A DNA stretch of 64,000 nt from Richelia intracellularis HH01. Its GTDB lineage: Bacteria > Cyanobacteriota > Cyanobacteriia > Cyanobacteriales > Nostocaceae. Under the pieces are notes generated by a model. The model was not told the origin of the DNA. It made no database searches and saw nothing but the letters and a program-made list of their open reading frames with translations. Numbering within the stretch: position 1 is the stretch's first letter; every line of letters begins with the position of its first letter. The position numbers and the translations under genes are program-made. The stretch covers positions 1 through 64,000 of the forward strand of contig NZ_CAIY01000088.1 in assembly GCF_000350105.1 (NCBI RefSeq), written 5' to 3'. This document shows, in pieces, positions 20,828 through 30,337 of this stretch.

Positions 20828-21130
20828 CTAATGAAGACTTTGGGCATTTCTGGAATAAGATAAAATCTCCAACTCATTTTCCCGTAAGTGAGCCTTAAAG
20901 TTTCTGCTGAACTTAACTACAATTGGCAAATTGGCACTCACAGGCCTACCCTGCCATTGTGTGGCTATTTTTATCACTTCACCCTCAGAATTTTTAATAT
21001 CAAAGCTTTCACCTCTATGTTCGGGATGATGATAAACAACTACAGAGGTTTTTACACGAACGCGGTCACCTATCTTCATAGCCAAACTTGCATCTAGTAT
21101 TTGTTCTCCTAAAACAGTATCCACAGTCAT
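20828..21130 (-). CDS. ftrV: Ferredoxin-thioredoxin reductase variable subunit
   Basis: FtrV is the small variable subunit that supports the catalytic FtrC subunit. The heterodimer passes electrons from photosystem-I-reduced ferredoxin to thioredoxin. The core MKIGDRVRVKTSVVVYHHPEH, then GEVIKIATQWQGRPVSANLP and FKAHLRENELE, matches FtrV across its SH3-like barrel. The frame opens at ATG 21130, but GGAGG directly abuts that ATG (zero spacing). The GTG two codons later (21124) has an ideal 6-base spacing, and the conserved core starts only at Met18. A start at GTG 21124 is therefore attractive, giving 98 residues. ftrC is not in the window. The identity of the domain is secure; the start is uncertain. 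Confidence 0.9.
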   Translation of the reverse strand: MTVDTVLGEQILDASLAMKIGDRVRVKTSVVVYHHPEHRGESFDIKNSEGEVIKIATQWQGRPVSANLPIVVKFSRNFKAHLRENELEILSYSRNAQSLH

Positions 21131-21731
21131 CCTCCAATAAATTTACTTACATTACTGACGTTATTTACACATAAAGCTTGTAATGATAAATGCTAGGGTT
21201 ATAACCTCCTTTTATTGTTAAAGAACCATTAGGAATGACTATTATTTACTGATCAAATAAGTAAATATAACCCATATAGCCACAATTATAAGTCTATAGT
21301 ATTATGGCCATGGGAAAACAACTAATTAATTACCCTACAGCACAATATTTTTACGCTTTAAACCGCAAAAAATAACTAAGGAAATCAGATTTTTAACTCT
21401 TGCTTTTTCCTATAGAAAAATTTACACTTTTATATTGTTGACAATGTTCAACGTAATAAATTTGACTTATGGTTAGGTGGTTATCTTAAACTGGAATCAT
21501 AAAATAGTTTTGCCTAGAGCTATTACTATAGCATCTTCACTCTAGTTTTTAACATTAGTCAATTCGAAGATTAATTTCCCTGTTACCATTACTTCGTATA
21601 TAATTACCTACCTTTGAGGTCATTTTCTCAGAGAACTATATTACATGAATATAACAATCCAAAATTTTTAATAGATGTCTGCCTTGTCATCATAGTGATG
21701 TTTAACAAACATAAATATTAGAGGATAAAAA
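21131..21731. other. Spacer upstream of ftrV
   Basis: About 600 AT-rich bases holding the ftrV promoter region at the left. No coding remnant is recognised before the decayed response regulator begins at 21732. Confidence 0.45.
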
Positions 21732-22362
21732 TCAGTTTCCAAATATCTTGTGAATTAGTTGTTATTCCTTTCCCAGTAGGATTTTACGCCGAAGTAAATG
21801 TGCTAAAGCTGTAATCATAATTATTGTTTGGTTTTTCACCATCTTGCCAAAGACTCTATATATTCTCGTTATGACCTAACAATTGTCCAGGACTATTTAT
21901 AAGAAACATAGTAATTGTCTTTCTTTTTCTAAAATCTTAATAGCCTTACTTTGGCAATAAGCCACTTGATTATTAAAACTAACCCTTAAATAATCTATGG
22001 ATACATGAGTATTTATAGATTCTGGGATATAAGAGTCGAAGGACGTAACAAAGCCTTCACCCTAGCTACTAAATTAGTATAATGAAAAAGGTTTGACCAA
22101 GCATTTGCTTTAGTGTCCAGTTTTTTCAATACGATTATATCAAGTGTATGTTTGGCAGTTAGGAGTACTATGGGTGTTTTAGGAACCTGATGTCGTGACC
22201 CTTGACAAGTTTCTAATTCAGTTTTTCTTGGTAAAATTTAATAATATTATATACAGTACAAGTAATATTATATACAGTATAAGAGTCATACTCTTCGCTA
22301 CTGATTAATTAGTTCAAAGTTTATGTTAGTTCAGTTTTATCATCAGTTAATAAAATTCTTAT
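21732..22362 (-). pseudogene. Decayed OmpR-family response regulator
   Basis: Conceptual translation of the minus strand gives, in order, a receiver-domain start (IRILLTDDKTEL, from ATA 22362 in place of ATG), SSEEYDSYTVYN, then KTPIVLLTAKHTLD and LVARVKALLRP, which closes the receiver. A winged-helix piece follows (VAYCQSKAIKILEKERQLL, SLWQDGEKPNNN), ending at HKIFGN and TGA 21732. Frames change several times, stops interrupt it, and a 21-bp tandem duplication (22242-22279) sits inside. The order and spacing match a ~220-residue OmpR/PhoB-type regulator. No cognate kinase is adjacent. The family call is good; the specific orthologue cannot be told. Confidence 0.65.
22242..22279. repeat. 21-bp tandem duplication
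   Basis: TAATATTATATACAGTA occurs at 22242-22258 and again at 22263-22279 (period 21). It lies within the decayed response regulator, so it probably arose by replication slippage after loss of selection. Confidence 0.8.
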
Positions 22363-22479
22363 GGCCTTAACTGTAATCCAAACTCCAAAGCAGTTTAATT
22401 ATATAAATTATTGCTGTTAATGGAATATACTACTTTCTATTATGATAATTATACTGTATTTCCCTAACTGCCCTAATAT

Positions 22480-23118
22480 ATGCTTACTGTTGCATTACCC
22501 AAAGGTGGGCTTCTCAAGTATGGTATTCACCTTCTGAATAATTTAGGTTTAGATTTTAGTGCTTTTTTAGATGCTGGCAATCGCCAACTACAAATAATTG
22601 ATGGTAGTGGTACTGCAAAGGGATTATTAGTAAGAGCACAAGATGTTCCTGTGTACGTGGAATACGGTCAAGCTCAATTGGGTATTGTCGGTTTTGATGT
22701 ATTGCGGGAAAAGAATCCACAAGTTGCTCATCTTGTGGATTTAGGCTTTGGTTATTGTCGAATGTCATTAGCAGTAAGACAATCGAGTTCTTATCAGTCT
22801 CCTTTAGATTTACCAGCCCATGGAAGAGTCGCATCAAAGTATGTTAACTCTGCCTACGAATACTTTCAGCATATAAATCTACCTGTAGAAATAGTACCCT
22901 TGTATGGTTCTGTGGAATTGGGACCAATTACTGGTATGTCAGAAGCAATTGTTGATTTAGTATCAACTGGAAAAACTTTGAAGGAGAATGGACTAGTAGA
23001 AATTGCAACTCTATACGAAAGTACTGCTTATTTAATTGCACATCCTCTTAGCTACCGTTTAAATGAAGATAATTTGAGTAACTTAATTGATAAAATACGA
23101 AAATACACTGAAGGCTGA
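22480..23118 (+). CDS. hisG: ATP phosphoribosyltransferase, short form (HisG)
   Basis: Catalyses the first step of histidine synthesis, joining ATP and PRPP to phosphoribosyl-ATP. At 212 residues it is the short HisG_S type, which lacks the regulatory C-terminal domain and needs HisZ for activity and feedback control. Conserved stretches are [11 protein letters not shown] at the start, [20 protein letters not shown] and the PRPP-binding loop LYGSVELGP with [16 protein letters not shown]. It has no frameshift and normal length. It is a single gene; hisZ is not in the window. An intact histidine gene beside a dead trpE shows that amino acid loss here is selective. Confidence 0.95.
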   Translation: MLTVALPKGGLLKYGIHLLNNLGLDFSAFLDAGNRQLQIIDGSGTAKGLLVRAQDVPVYVEYGQAQLGIVGFDVLREKNPQVAHLVDLGFGYCRMSLAVRQSSSYQSPLDLPAHGRVASKYVNSAYEYFQHINLPVEIVPLYGSVELGPITGMSEAIVDLVSTGKTLKENGLVEIATLYESTAYLIAHPLSYRLNEDNLSNLIDKIRKYTEG

Positions 23119-23557
23119 TGATTAATATAAAACTCTATCTTACAAGAATAATGTTTAACTCCCAAAAGCTCAGAAGAAGTTTATAATTTGTCTTTAACAG
23201 TATGTAATGATAACATATCAGTATCTAAGCTGGTAATATAACTTTAATAAAAAAATCCCCATTCGAGAAGATTAAGCTCAAAACTGTTAATACTTAACAA
23301 GTTGAGTGTTGTCCTGAAAGCCAAGTATTAATATTTTAACAGGTATATGCTTTCTTACTTGGTGATTACTATCTATGTTGATAAGTATATCTGCATTTGT
23401 AATTCGATAAAGAAAATCTAAGACTAGTAATAATTATCAAAGACTTACAATATTGTGGGATTATTTGACTCAAGTTTAAACATCCATAATTTAGTTTCAT
23501 AGAGAATAAAGTCTACCATAAATACCTTATCCTTTATGAAACTAAATTAGTTTGGGA
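23119..23557. other. Spacer between hisG and the potassium channel gene
   Basis: A convergent spacer of ~440 bases. No clear hairpin terminator with a T-run and no coding remnant are recognised. Confidence 0.45.
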
Positions 23558-24622
23558 TTAGGATGTTTTTGGTTTACGTAGTTGTTTGGAGGCAATTGGT
23601 CCGAGGATCCGATTTAAAATACGTAATTGTTCGGCTGTACCCATACAAATTAATGTATCTCCTGGCATTAGAATAGTATTCCCATTAGGGCCTCCAATGA
23701 GTTTTCCATCTAAACGGCGAATTGCTAAAACCAGTGCACCTGTTTGTGGTCTTAATTTTGCGTTGTGCAACGTTTGGCCTACTATTGGACACACGGAGGG
23801 GTCTAGAAGGAATTCCTCCACGTATAGTTGTCTATCTGTACCAGAAATAATTCCATCTACAAAGTCCATTACCTGGGGTCTGAGTGCTGCTGATGCCATT
23901 CTTTTACCACCGGTAATATAAGGTGAAATGACTACATCTGCGCCACCTCTTTGTAGCTTTTGTAATGCTTCTTCTGTACTAGCCCTAGCAATTGCACGGA
24001 TTAAAGGATTTAATGTTTTTGATGATAGAACAATATACAAATTCTCTGCATCAGAAGGTAAAGCGGCCACAATACAGGTTGCTTTTGCAACCCCTACGCG
24101 AATTAAGGTTTCATCTAATGTGGCATCCCCCTGGTATATGGTATAACCTTCTTGTTGTCCTTTTTGTACTCTTTCTAGACTAGAATCAATAACTGCAAAA
24201 GGAACTCCCTCAGCAGCAAATTCCTTAGCAATTTGACGCCCTGTACGATTAAAACCACAAAGAATATAGTGCTCTGATAATGATTCCATTAAACGTTTTT
24301 GTTGTTGGAGTCGAATACCTTCTTGAAAATAGCCTTGGATAACTGCTTCAGTAAATCGGTTAACAATATAACCAATGCTTATAACTCCCATTAAAATTAA
24401 GGCAATAGTGAATAGTCTGCCTCGATTGCCTAGAGGATGGGTTTCACTATAACCCACAGTTGCTAGAGTTATAATAGTCATATAGGCAGAATCAGCCAAA
24501 GACCATCCCTCCACTAGGCTGTACCACAAAGTGCCAACCAGAAATACTCCTGCTAGAGCGACCACTCCTGCCATCAATTCCTTCTGAATGAGTTGATATT
24601 TCCGCTCAAGACTTGAGTACAC
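23558..24622 (-). CDS. Two-helix potassium channel with RCK (TrkA-N/TrkA-C) domains
   Basis: Membrane K+ channel of the MthK/Kch type, 354 residues. A first helix (about 17-35), a pore loop with filter TVGYS at 55-59 and a second helix (about 68-90) form the channel. A cytoplasmic RCK1/TrkA-N Rossmann domain follows, with GFNRTG at 123-128 and the adenine-site acid near VIDSS, then a TrkA-C domain from ~265 on. The filter has Ser where Gly followed by D/E is common (TVGYSE); Ser occurs in other bacterial channels, so it should still select K+. It probably serves osmotic and pH homeostasis. It is a single gene and all domains are complete. Confidence 0.9.
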   Translation of the reverse strand: MYSSLERKYQLIQKELMAGVVALAGVFLVGTLWYSLVEGWSLADSAYMTIITLATVGYSETHPLGNRGRLFTIALILMGVISIGYIVNRFTEAVIQGYFQEGIRLQQQKRLMESLSEHYILCGFNRTGRQIAKEFAAEGVPFAVIDSSLERVQKGQQEGYTIYQGDATLDETLIRVGVAKATCIVAALPSDAENLYIVLSSKTLNPLIRAIARASTEEALQKLQRGGADVVISPYITGGKRMASAALRPQVMDFVDGIISGTDRQLYVEEFLLDPSVCPIVGQTLHNAKLRPQTGALVLAIRRLDGKLIGGPNGNTILMPGDTLICMGTAEQLRILNRILGPIASKQLRKPKTS

Positions 24623-25559
24623 AGTTGTTTTCTATACTGGGAAAGACAATGAAGTTTACCGATTGTAATATATAAGCGACAAAAGTAAGTGCTATTGAAT
24701 TTATACCGATGAATTTCTTATAACAACAACTCATAGTGCTTGTTTAGCATATACTCACTGCCATGAAATTACTATTGTAGTAATTTGCTCTTACTATATC
24801 CTACCTAGTTAACAAACTCTTATATCTGTAAGCTACCACGATGGATTTATTTTAGTTCCATAGTCATAAATTTTATATGTTAAGTATGTTGTTTTATTAA
24901 GATAATCACTTAATGATGTCTAATCATATTATATTTTTCTTCTGCAATTTGGCTATTTCTTCCTAAGTCTTACCTGTATATTTTCGAATAACTTACGGAA
25001 TTTTCCCAATCATTGGTTTTGCAACTACAGCCATTTTAATCAATTTAATAATCGCTTTACCTTATCCTAATTTATTTTTTTACCAAAAGTTTAAAGTATT
25101 ACGGCTAATGCAAAGTCCAACAATAGGATCCCCTAAAAGGATCTGGACGCATAGTAGCTTGAATAAAATATTTCTCATAAAATGGTTTATGGTTTTCTTA
25201 TAGGATTACTAAAATAGGTCCCATACTTGAAAAAACTGAGAACCTTGCATTAACAAAAAACTTGCTATTGGAGTATCCTTTCTGTCTGTTAATGTATGAA
25301 ACATGGATGGTTATTATAGGACTATGAATTGTCCCCTCAAACACCAGAGTTTCCGTATTTCCTACTATAGGCTGACTCATAAATAGGAATACCAGTACAT
25401 TTTTCCATCCATATAAACCCTTCAAATATACTCTTAGACTTAAAAAAGCCATAGATGGGCTGTATAGATTTGTGGTCTCTTTAGGGAGCTTTTTCCCGAT
25501 ATTGAGTGTCAGTAATACATATTCAGCAAAAATCTTGATTCCTAAATATCACTCAGTAT
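24623..25559. other. Spacer with a possible unidentified relic
   Basis: No intact gene. On the plus strand, one frame from about 25199 to 25500 has only two stops in ~100 codons (ILEKTENLALTKNLLLEYPF..., later YRFVVSLGSFFPI). It may be the remains of a gene, but no family is recognised. Confidence 0.35.
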
Positions 25560-26255
25560 TTAATGACCATAATAAACCCTAGCATTGCTAAAACCCATAT
25601 TGTGCAAATATTTATTCCATTTACGAGCATCTGAATACTGAGTAAAAGGTCCGACCGCTACATGATGTCCCAACCTATGGTTTCTGGTATTAATTCCCCA
25701 ATAAAACCCCGTATCTTGTCGAAGACGATTGGTTATATTAATTGCGTCCTCGGGAATACTGGGAATTACCACGTAATAGTAACGAGAAACGTCTTCTTTA
25801 ACTCTAGTAATCACATCATTATTGGTAATATCTTGTCTTATATTAAGATTAAAAATTTTAGTATTACTGACTCCATAAGCTTCTAGTTGTCTAATTCTTT
25901 TTTGAGCATTGGCATATTTACCAAATACACCAGCTTGAATAATATATCTTCCTTGAAACTGACGAATATAAGCGTTAGGTTCTAACTGCCTCACTTTTTG
26001 AAGGGTTTGAGAGTTGTTGCTATCCACATAAACTAAATAAAACTCTGATTGTTCAAAATGTTCTTCTGGTGATTTATTCTTAGATTCTAAATACCCTTGA
26101 CCATATCCTAAAGATTGACTAACTTTATTATGAAATCCTGGACTAAAAAAATTACTCACTTCTTCATACGCTTGTGCTATAGCTGGGTTGGAAATACCCA
26201 TAACTAAAGATGCACCCAGTAAAAATAATGGTTGAACATAATTGGGAAAAGTCAT
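25560..26255 (-). CDS. Secreted SPOR-like domain protein
   Basis: A 231-residue protein with a signal peptide (hydrophobic to ~24, cleavage likely after NPAIAQA, ~29). It then has two segments that each look like a SPOR-type or tandem repeat fold: FYLVYVDSNNSQTLQKVRQLEP...RYIIQAGVFGKYANAQKRIRQLEAYG, and RYYYVVIPSIPEDAINITNRLRQ...HHVAVGPFTQYSDARKWNKYLHNMG. The QAG/VGPF-type strands with 'F..Y..A.....L...G' are typical of SPOR, which binds denuded peptidoglycan glycan strands at division sites. It is therefore probably a periplasmic cell-wall protein. It is divergent from mnmA (181-bp gap). The orthologue is not identified, and binding activity is inferred from the fold pattern only. Confidence 0.7.
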   Translation of the reverse strand: MTFPNYVQPLFLLGASLVMGISNPAIAQAYEEVSNFFSPGFHNKVSQSLGYGQGYLESKNKSPEEHFEQSEFYLVYVDSNNSQTLQKVRQLEPNAYIRQFQGRYIIQAGVFGKYANAQKRIRQLEAYGVSNTKIFNLNIRQDITNNDVITRVKEDVSRYYYVVIPSIPEDAINITNRLRQDTGFYWGINTRNHRLGHHVAVGPFTQYSDARKWNKYLHNMGFSNARVYYGH

Positions 26256-26436
26256 AGTCTTAGTTTAATGTTTGAATTAGACATTAAAGTTTCCTAATTT
26301 GTTAATTGTTGTAGTACAACCCAGTAAAATCAACTAAATGAGTTAAAGATTATCATACAACCCATTTTGGGTTTGCATTTGCAACACTGACACAGTGTTA
26401 GCTTAGAAATATCAACCAAGCAAAATATACAAGATA

Positions 26437-27516
26437 ATGACAAAGGTCGTAGTTGGACTTTCTGGTGGTGTTGATAGTTCCACCGCTGCTGCAATTTTGC
26501 ACCATCAGGGTTATGAGGTAATAGGCCTTACACTTTGGCTAATGAAAGGTAAGGGACAGTGCTGTTCTGAGGGAATGGTTGATGCTGCTTATATTTGCGA
26601 ACAATTGGGTATTTCCCATCATATAGTTGACATCCGAGAGTTATTCCAGACTCATATTATCGATTATTTAGTCACTGGTTACAGCAAGGGTATTACTCCT
26701 TTACCTTGCTCAGAGTGTAATAAAACGGTTAAGTTTGATGCCATGATTAAGTACGCCCGAGAAAAACTAGGAGGTAAGAAAATTGCGACTGGTCACTATG
26801 CAAGAATCCACCATAATTCTGAAACTGGCCGTTACGAATTATTAAGAGCTTTTGACCGTAATAAGGACCAGTCATATTTTTTGTATGATCTTTCACAAGA
26901 TTTATTAGAAGTATCAATATTTCCACTGGGAGAAATACTAAAAAGTGATACCCGCCGTTTAGCTCATGAATACGGTTTGAAAACAGCAGATAAGCCGGAA
27001 AGCCAAGATTTATGTCTAGTGGAAAGTAATGGTTCGATGAGAGTATTCCTCAATAAATATCTTGCACCTGCGCCAGGGAATATTGTAGATACAGAAGGAA
27101 AAGTCTTAGGAAAACATGATGGGGTTCAATATTATACTGTTGGACAACGCAAAGGGCTGGGAATAGCTGCTCCCAAACCTCTATATGTCATAGCCTTAGA
27201 CACGGTAAATAATCGTGTTATTGTAGGTGACCGCACCAAAGCAACTCAGACAGAATGTGTGGTGTCTAGAGTAAACTGGGTATCAATAGCAGAACCATTA
27301 AGATCCATTCGTGCTGAGGTACATATTCGTTATCGTTCTGCACTGATTCCAGTTACTATTATTCCATTACATGGGCTTCGTGCGCGCGTAGTATTTGACA
27401 CACCTCAATTTAGTATTGTCCCTGGACAAGCAATTGTTTGGTATGAAGACAATAAAGTTTTGGGAGGAGGGATTATTGAAAAGTTTAGTCAGCCATTTGG
27501 CTTGGAAAAAGTCTAA
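26437..27516 (+). CDS. mnmA: tRNA-specific 2-thiouridylase MnmA
   Basis: MnmA adds the 2-thio group to uridine 34 of tRNA-Lys, -Glu and -Gln using ATP and relayed sulfur. The 359-residue protein has the PP-loop GLSGGVDSS at 8-16, the catalytic Cys94 in PCSECN and the second Cys193 in SQDLCLV, GHYAR at 119-123 and the C-terminal beta domain beginning around [16 protein letters not shown]. Length and both cysteines are normal. It is a single gene. With mnmG also in this window, both halves of the mnm5s2U wobble modification survive. It is fully intact. Confidence 0.96.
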   Translation: MTKVVVGLSGGVDSSTAAAILHHQGYEVIGLTLWLMKGKGQCCSEGMVDAAYICEQLGISHHIVDIRELFQTHIIDYLVTGYSKGITPLPCSECNKTVKFDAMIKYAREKLGGKKIATGHYARIHHNSETGRYELLRAFDRNKDQSYFLYDLSQDLLEVSIFPLGEILKSDTRRLAHEYGLKTADKPESQDLCLVESNGSMRVFLNKYLAPAPGNIVDTEGKVLGKHDGVQYYTVGQRKGLGIAAPKPLYVIALDTVNNRVIVGDRTKATQTECVVSRVNWVSIAEPLRSIRAEVHIRYRSALIPVTIIPLHGLRARVVFDTPQFSIVPGQAIVWYEDNKVLGGGIIEKFSQPFGLEKV

Positions 27517-29295
27517 CTTTTAGTATAAAAAAATATTGCCTATTTTTCTTGATAAGGGAATCTAATCATATTCCGGATACAATTTCCGGATACAATTGCA
27601 TATGGAGAAACAACATCTTGTATTATTTTGCTTTCTAAGAAATTTTTTTATTCGGTAATATTTGCAAAGGTTTAGGGAATAGTAATTAAAATAAATACAC
27701 TACTGATTATGAAATAATTTTTTATCCAATAAAACTATAGACATTTTCCTATAGTTTTAGGAATTGCATTTAGAAGGTCTTTTAAGACTCAGACATTTTT
27801 AAAGGAGCTATCTAAACATGTACTATTAATAAATAGTACACAGCATTGTTATAAGTTGGTTCAATAAACTCCATAAAGGTAAGTCAAAAACACGCATATA
27901 TAATACAAATGTATGGAAAATTTAATTCCTGGATATAGACTTGATATATACATATATCAAGTCACTGTGCAGTCATGTTTATGAACTAAATATTTGGTGT
28001 TTTGTCTTAAGGTGACGATACCATAGTAGGTTTTACCTTGAGACTCTCTCCCATAGCAGACTTACATAATCATTAACATTTAAAATATCAAAGTTTTAAT
28101 AGTAGTTATTCAAGATATACTTCAATAATTAGATACCTGAAATTAGCTGTGATAGATTTCATATTTAGAAACGAATAAAGATAGCATATAAATGCTGGTA
28201 TGTTAACTATGCATTTCCGCAAATTCTGATATAGTTAAAGTAACTCTATCATCCGTTTAAATTTCGACATCATAAAATATACATATTTATATATCTGTAG
28301 AGTCTTTAAACTTTGTTCCATCAGTTATTTTTATGATGCCCTTCATCTATCCAACTGATAAATATGAGTCTTCTTATTTAGTATTAGTTAGACTGAATAC
28401 TTATAATTCCTGAAATTTAAGTTTGATTTTAGCTAGGTTGCCATTGTAGAGACTATAGGCATCAAAGCTAAACATTATAACTTAGACTACAAACAGATTA
28501 TCAACGAGTTCAAAGACAAGTATTAATCGTACTCAATCAAACAAAACTAGTATTTTTATAACCATATAATGATTATTTAGCACATTTTATAAATTACGGT
28601 GTTTTCTATTCAAAAATATTGAGTAAGTTGGATTAAATATACTATTTTTAGGGTATGAATATCATTTATAACTGTCCCATCTATTCTATTTTTTGTGAAT
28701 AATATTCTGGTATTACTTCCTCTTTAAGTGATTTCTACAAAAGTTATTATCATTCCCCACAAGATAAATATTCATAGGCAATAATTTGTGGAATAAATGC
28801 TTGTAGTCTATTTTCTATATTTTGTTTCGGAATTACTACAAGATATTATAATTCTACTGTTTCTGCATCGCTATATAAATCGAAAACCAGTATGTCTTTG
28901 GTCTTCTAATATTTCGATTACCCTTTCTAAAGAACTTACTAATTAACTTTATTTTAAATCAGATTAAGTTATTATTGATTATTTTGCATCCAGGGAATTT
29001 ACACATTTACCATCCATAAGATATCACATCTATAACACCTAACTTAAGCCAATAAAGGAAAATCAAATACTTTTGATTTTCCTTTATTGGCTTATATTTC
29101 TCTCTATGATCATGTTTATTCTGATCCCTTTTGGAATATTGTAGTATCTGCTGCTCTGATGATGTTTATAAGTATTTTAGGATAAAATACTTATTTCTTA
29201 ATATTGTTTTACTTGTTAGTAATCCCATCATTTTTTCCGCCCAATAATTCTTTTTATTATTTGCTTTGTCTAAAACTGTGGCAAGTTCTTACTTT
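27517..29295. other. 1.8-kb spacer with small repeats and a relic frame
   Basis: No intact gene. It contains a 13-bp tandem duplication (TTCCGGATACAAT twice, ~27573-27598), an 11-bp stem hairpin (GACTTGATATA/TATATCAAGTC near 27936-27961) and the long hairpin at 29045-29094. On the minus strand from ~28960 to ~28700, broken frames read LERVIEILEDQRHTGF, DLYSDAETVEL, VVIPKQNIENRLQAFIPQ and SLKEEVIPEYYSQKIE. This is probably a decayed, unidentified gene. Confidence 0.45.
29045..29094. repeat. Perfect 23-bp inverted repeat (hairpin)
   Basis: Arms of 23 bases (beginning TAAGCCAATAAAGG, ending CCTTTATTGGCTTA) are exact complements around the loop TACT. It is the longest perfect stem in the window. 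It lies 0.2 kb beyond the end of the small cysteine protein gene (minus strand) and could be a strong terminator, although no T-run follows on either side. A miniature mobile element is possible but no target duplication is seen. Confidence 0.8.
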
Positions 29296-29580
29296 CTAAG
29301 TAGTAGCTGTTTCCTTGTTGTATATATAGTGATTATTGGAGCGTATCATTTTTGTCATCACCCCATTGCCTGTCTCCTTAAGTTTTGTCTTCTCTGAAAT
29401 ATGCCATACATCTTCCAAACTCTCCCAAGATGGGATGAATGGAGGTATTGCTAAAGAACAAGCTGCCCATTTTCCCTTAACAGGTGTTCCTAGTTGTTGA
29501 CACACCCCCCCACGTCTTCCTTCCGGCTTGTAGTGGCGACAATACTTACAAGCTGATGTTAGGGGTCTTATTATCTTCAT
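29296..29580 (-). CDS. Small four-cysteine protein, conserved in Nostocales
   Basis: A 94-residue protein with cysteines at 11, 14, 27 and 41 (CKYCRHY, GGVCQQLG, AACSLA), followed by PPFIPSWESLEDVW. The CxxC...C...C layout suggests a bound zinc or Fe-S cluster. I remember similar uncharacterised small proteins in filamentous cyanobacteria, with the arrangement CQQLG.PV.G.W.ACSLA..PF.PSWE. The C-terminal ~35 residues are not conserved-looking. It lies 0.76 kb from the PP2C gene on the same strand. No function is known to me. It is short, but the clear cysteine pattern and Pro/Trp block argue for a real gene. Confidence 0.7.
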   Translation of the reverse strand: MKIIRPLTSACKYCRHYKPEGRRGGVCQQLGTPVKGKWAACSLAIPPFIPSWESLEDVWHISEKTKLKETGNGVMTKMIRSNNHYIYNKETATT

Positions 29581-30337
29581 ATTTTGTAGTCCAATATAAG
29601 AACTATACTTATATTTATCACTGTGTTTTTAAATATAAATACTGAATAATTTCACAAATCACTTTTTTGTATGGGCTGCAGCGATCCCAATCAAATTATT
29701 AACTTTATATTTTTTTAGTTTTGTGTTATTTATGTCAATAGTTTGATCGTGATAATCATAAATGCATAATTTAAACTGATGCGATTTAATTCTGATTTAA
29801 ATTTATTGGGTATCAAAGATTATAAATATATAAAATAAATTCCTTAATATTTAGTGTTAATAGCTAGAAGTTGAGAACTTAGAGTACCTAGGCTCTTTTT
29901 AAGTGAGATTGGTTGATCCAGAAACCCTCCAAATAATCAATGTTAGATTTATTTCGAAACAAAATAGAATGAAAAGTTATTGATAATCTTTGAATAATGT
30001 TAAGCATTAAAGTGATACTAGCCCAGGGTATACTAGTATCGATAATCATAAGTTTCAGTGGAAACATCTGTCATGCTTACTGCTACTAGATGATTAATTT
30101 TTCATTTGATATACATAATAAAAGTAAGTTTTTTAGATAACTGAAATCACATAATTTTAACTTTAATAATGATGTCTTTATGTACAATTTTGGCACGATA
30201 TTTGCATGATAATACATCCCTACATTATCTAATAATAATGAATAAAATCGCCCTATTAAGCGTCCATAATCATAACTATTAAATTTATGATTCTTGAGAT
30301 GATTTACATAGTTAAAAGTTTAATAACTATTAAACTT
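29581..30337. other. Spacer between small cysteine protein and PP2C gene
   Basis: About 760 AT-rich bases. A short repeat of TTTAACTA sequence (AGTTAAAAGTTTAATAACTATTAAACTTTTAACT, imperfect inverted repeat, ~30309-30342) overlaps the PP2C stop and may terminate it. Nothing else is recognised. Confidence 0.4.

Noticed and set aside
25198-25452. 84-codon minus-strand frame
   Set aside because: The opposite strand looks more protein-like; neither can be identified.
27573-27598. Two TCCGGA hexamers as possible DIF1 promoters
   Set aside because: They arise from a 13-bp tandem duplication, with no sRNA-like body or terminator downstream.
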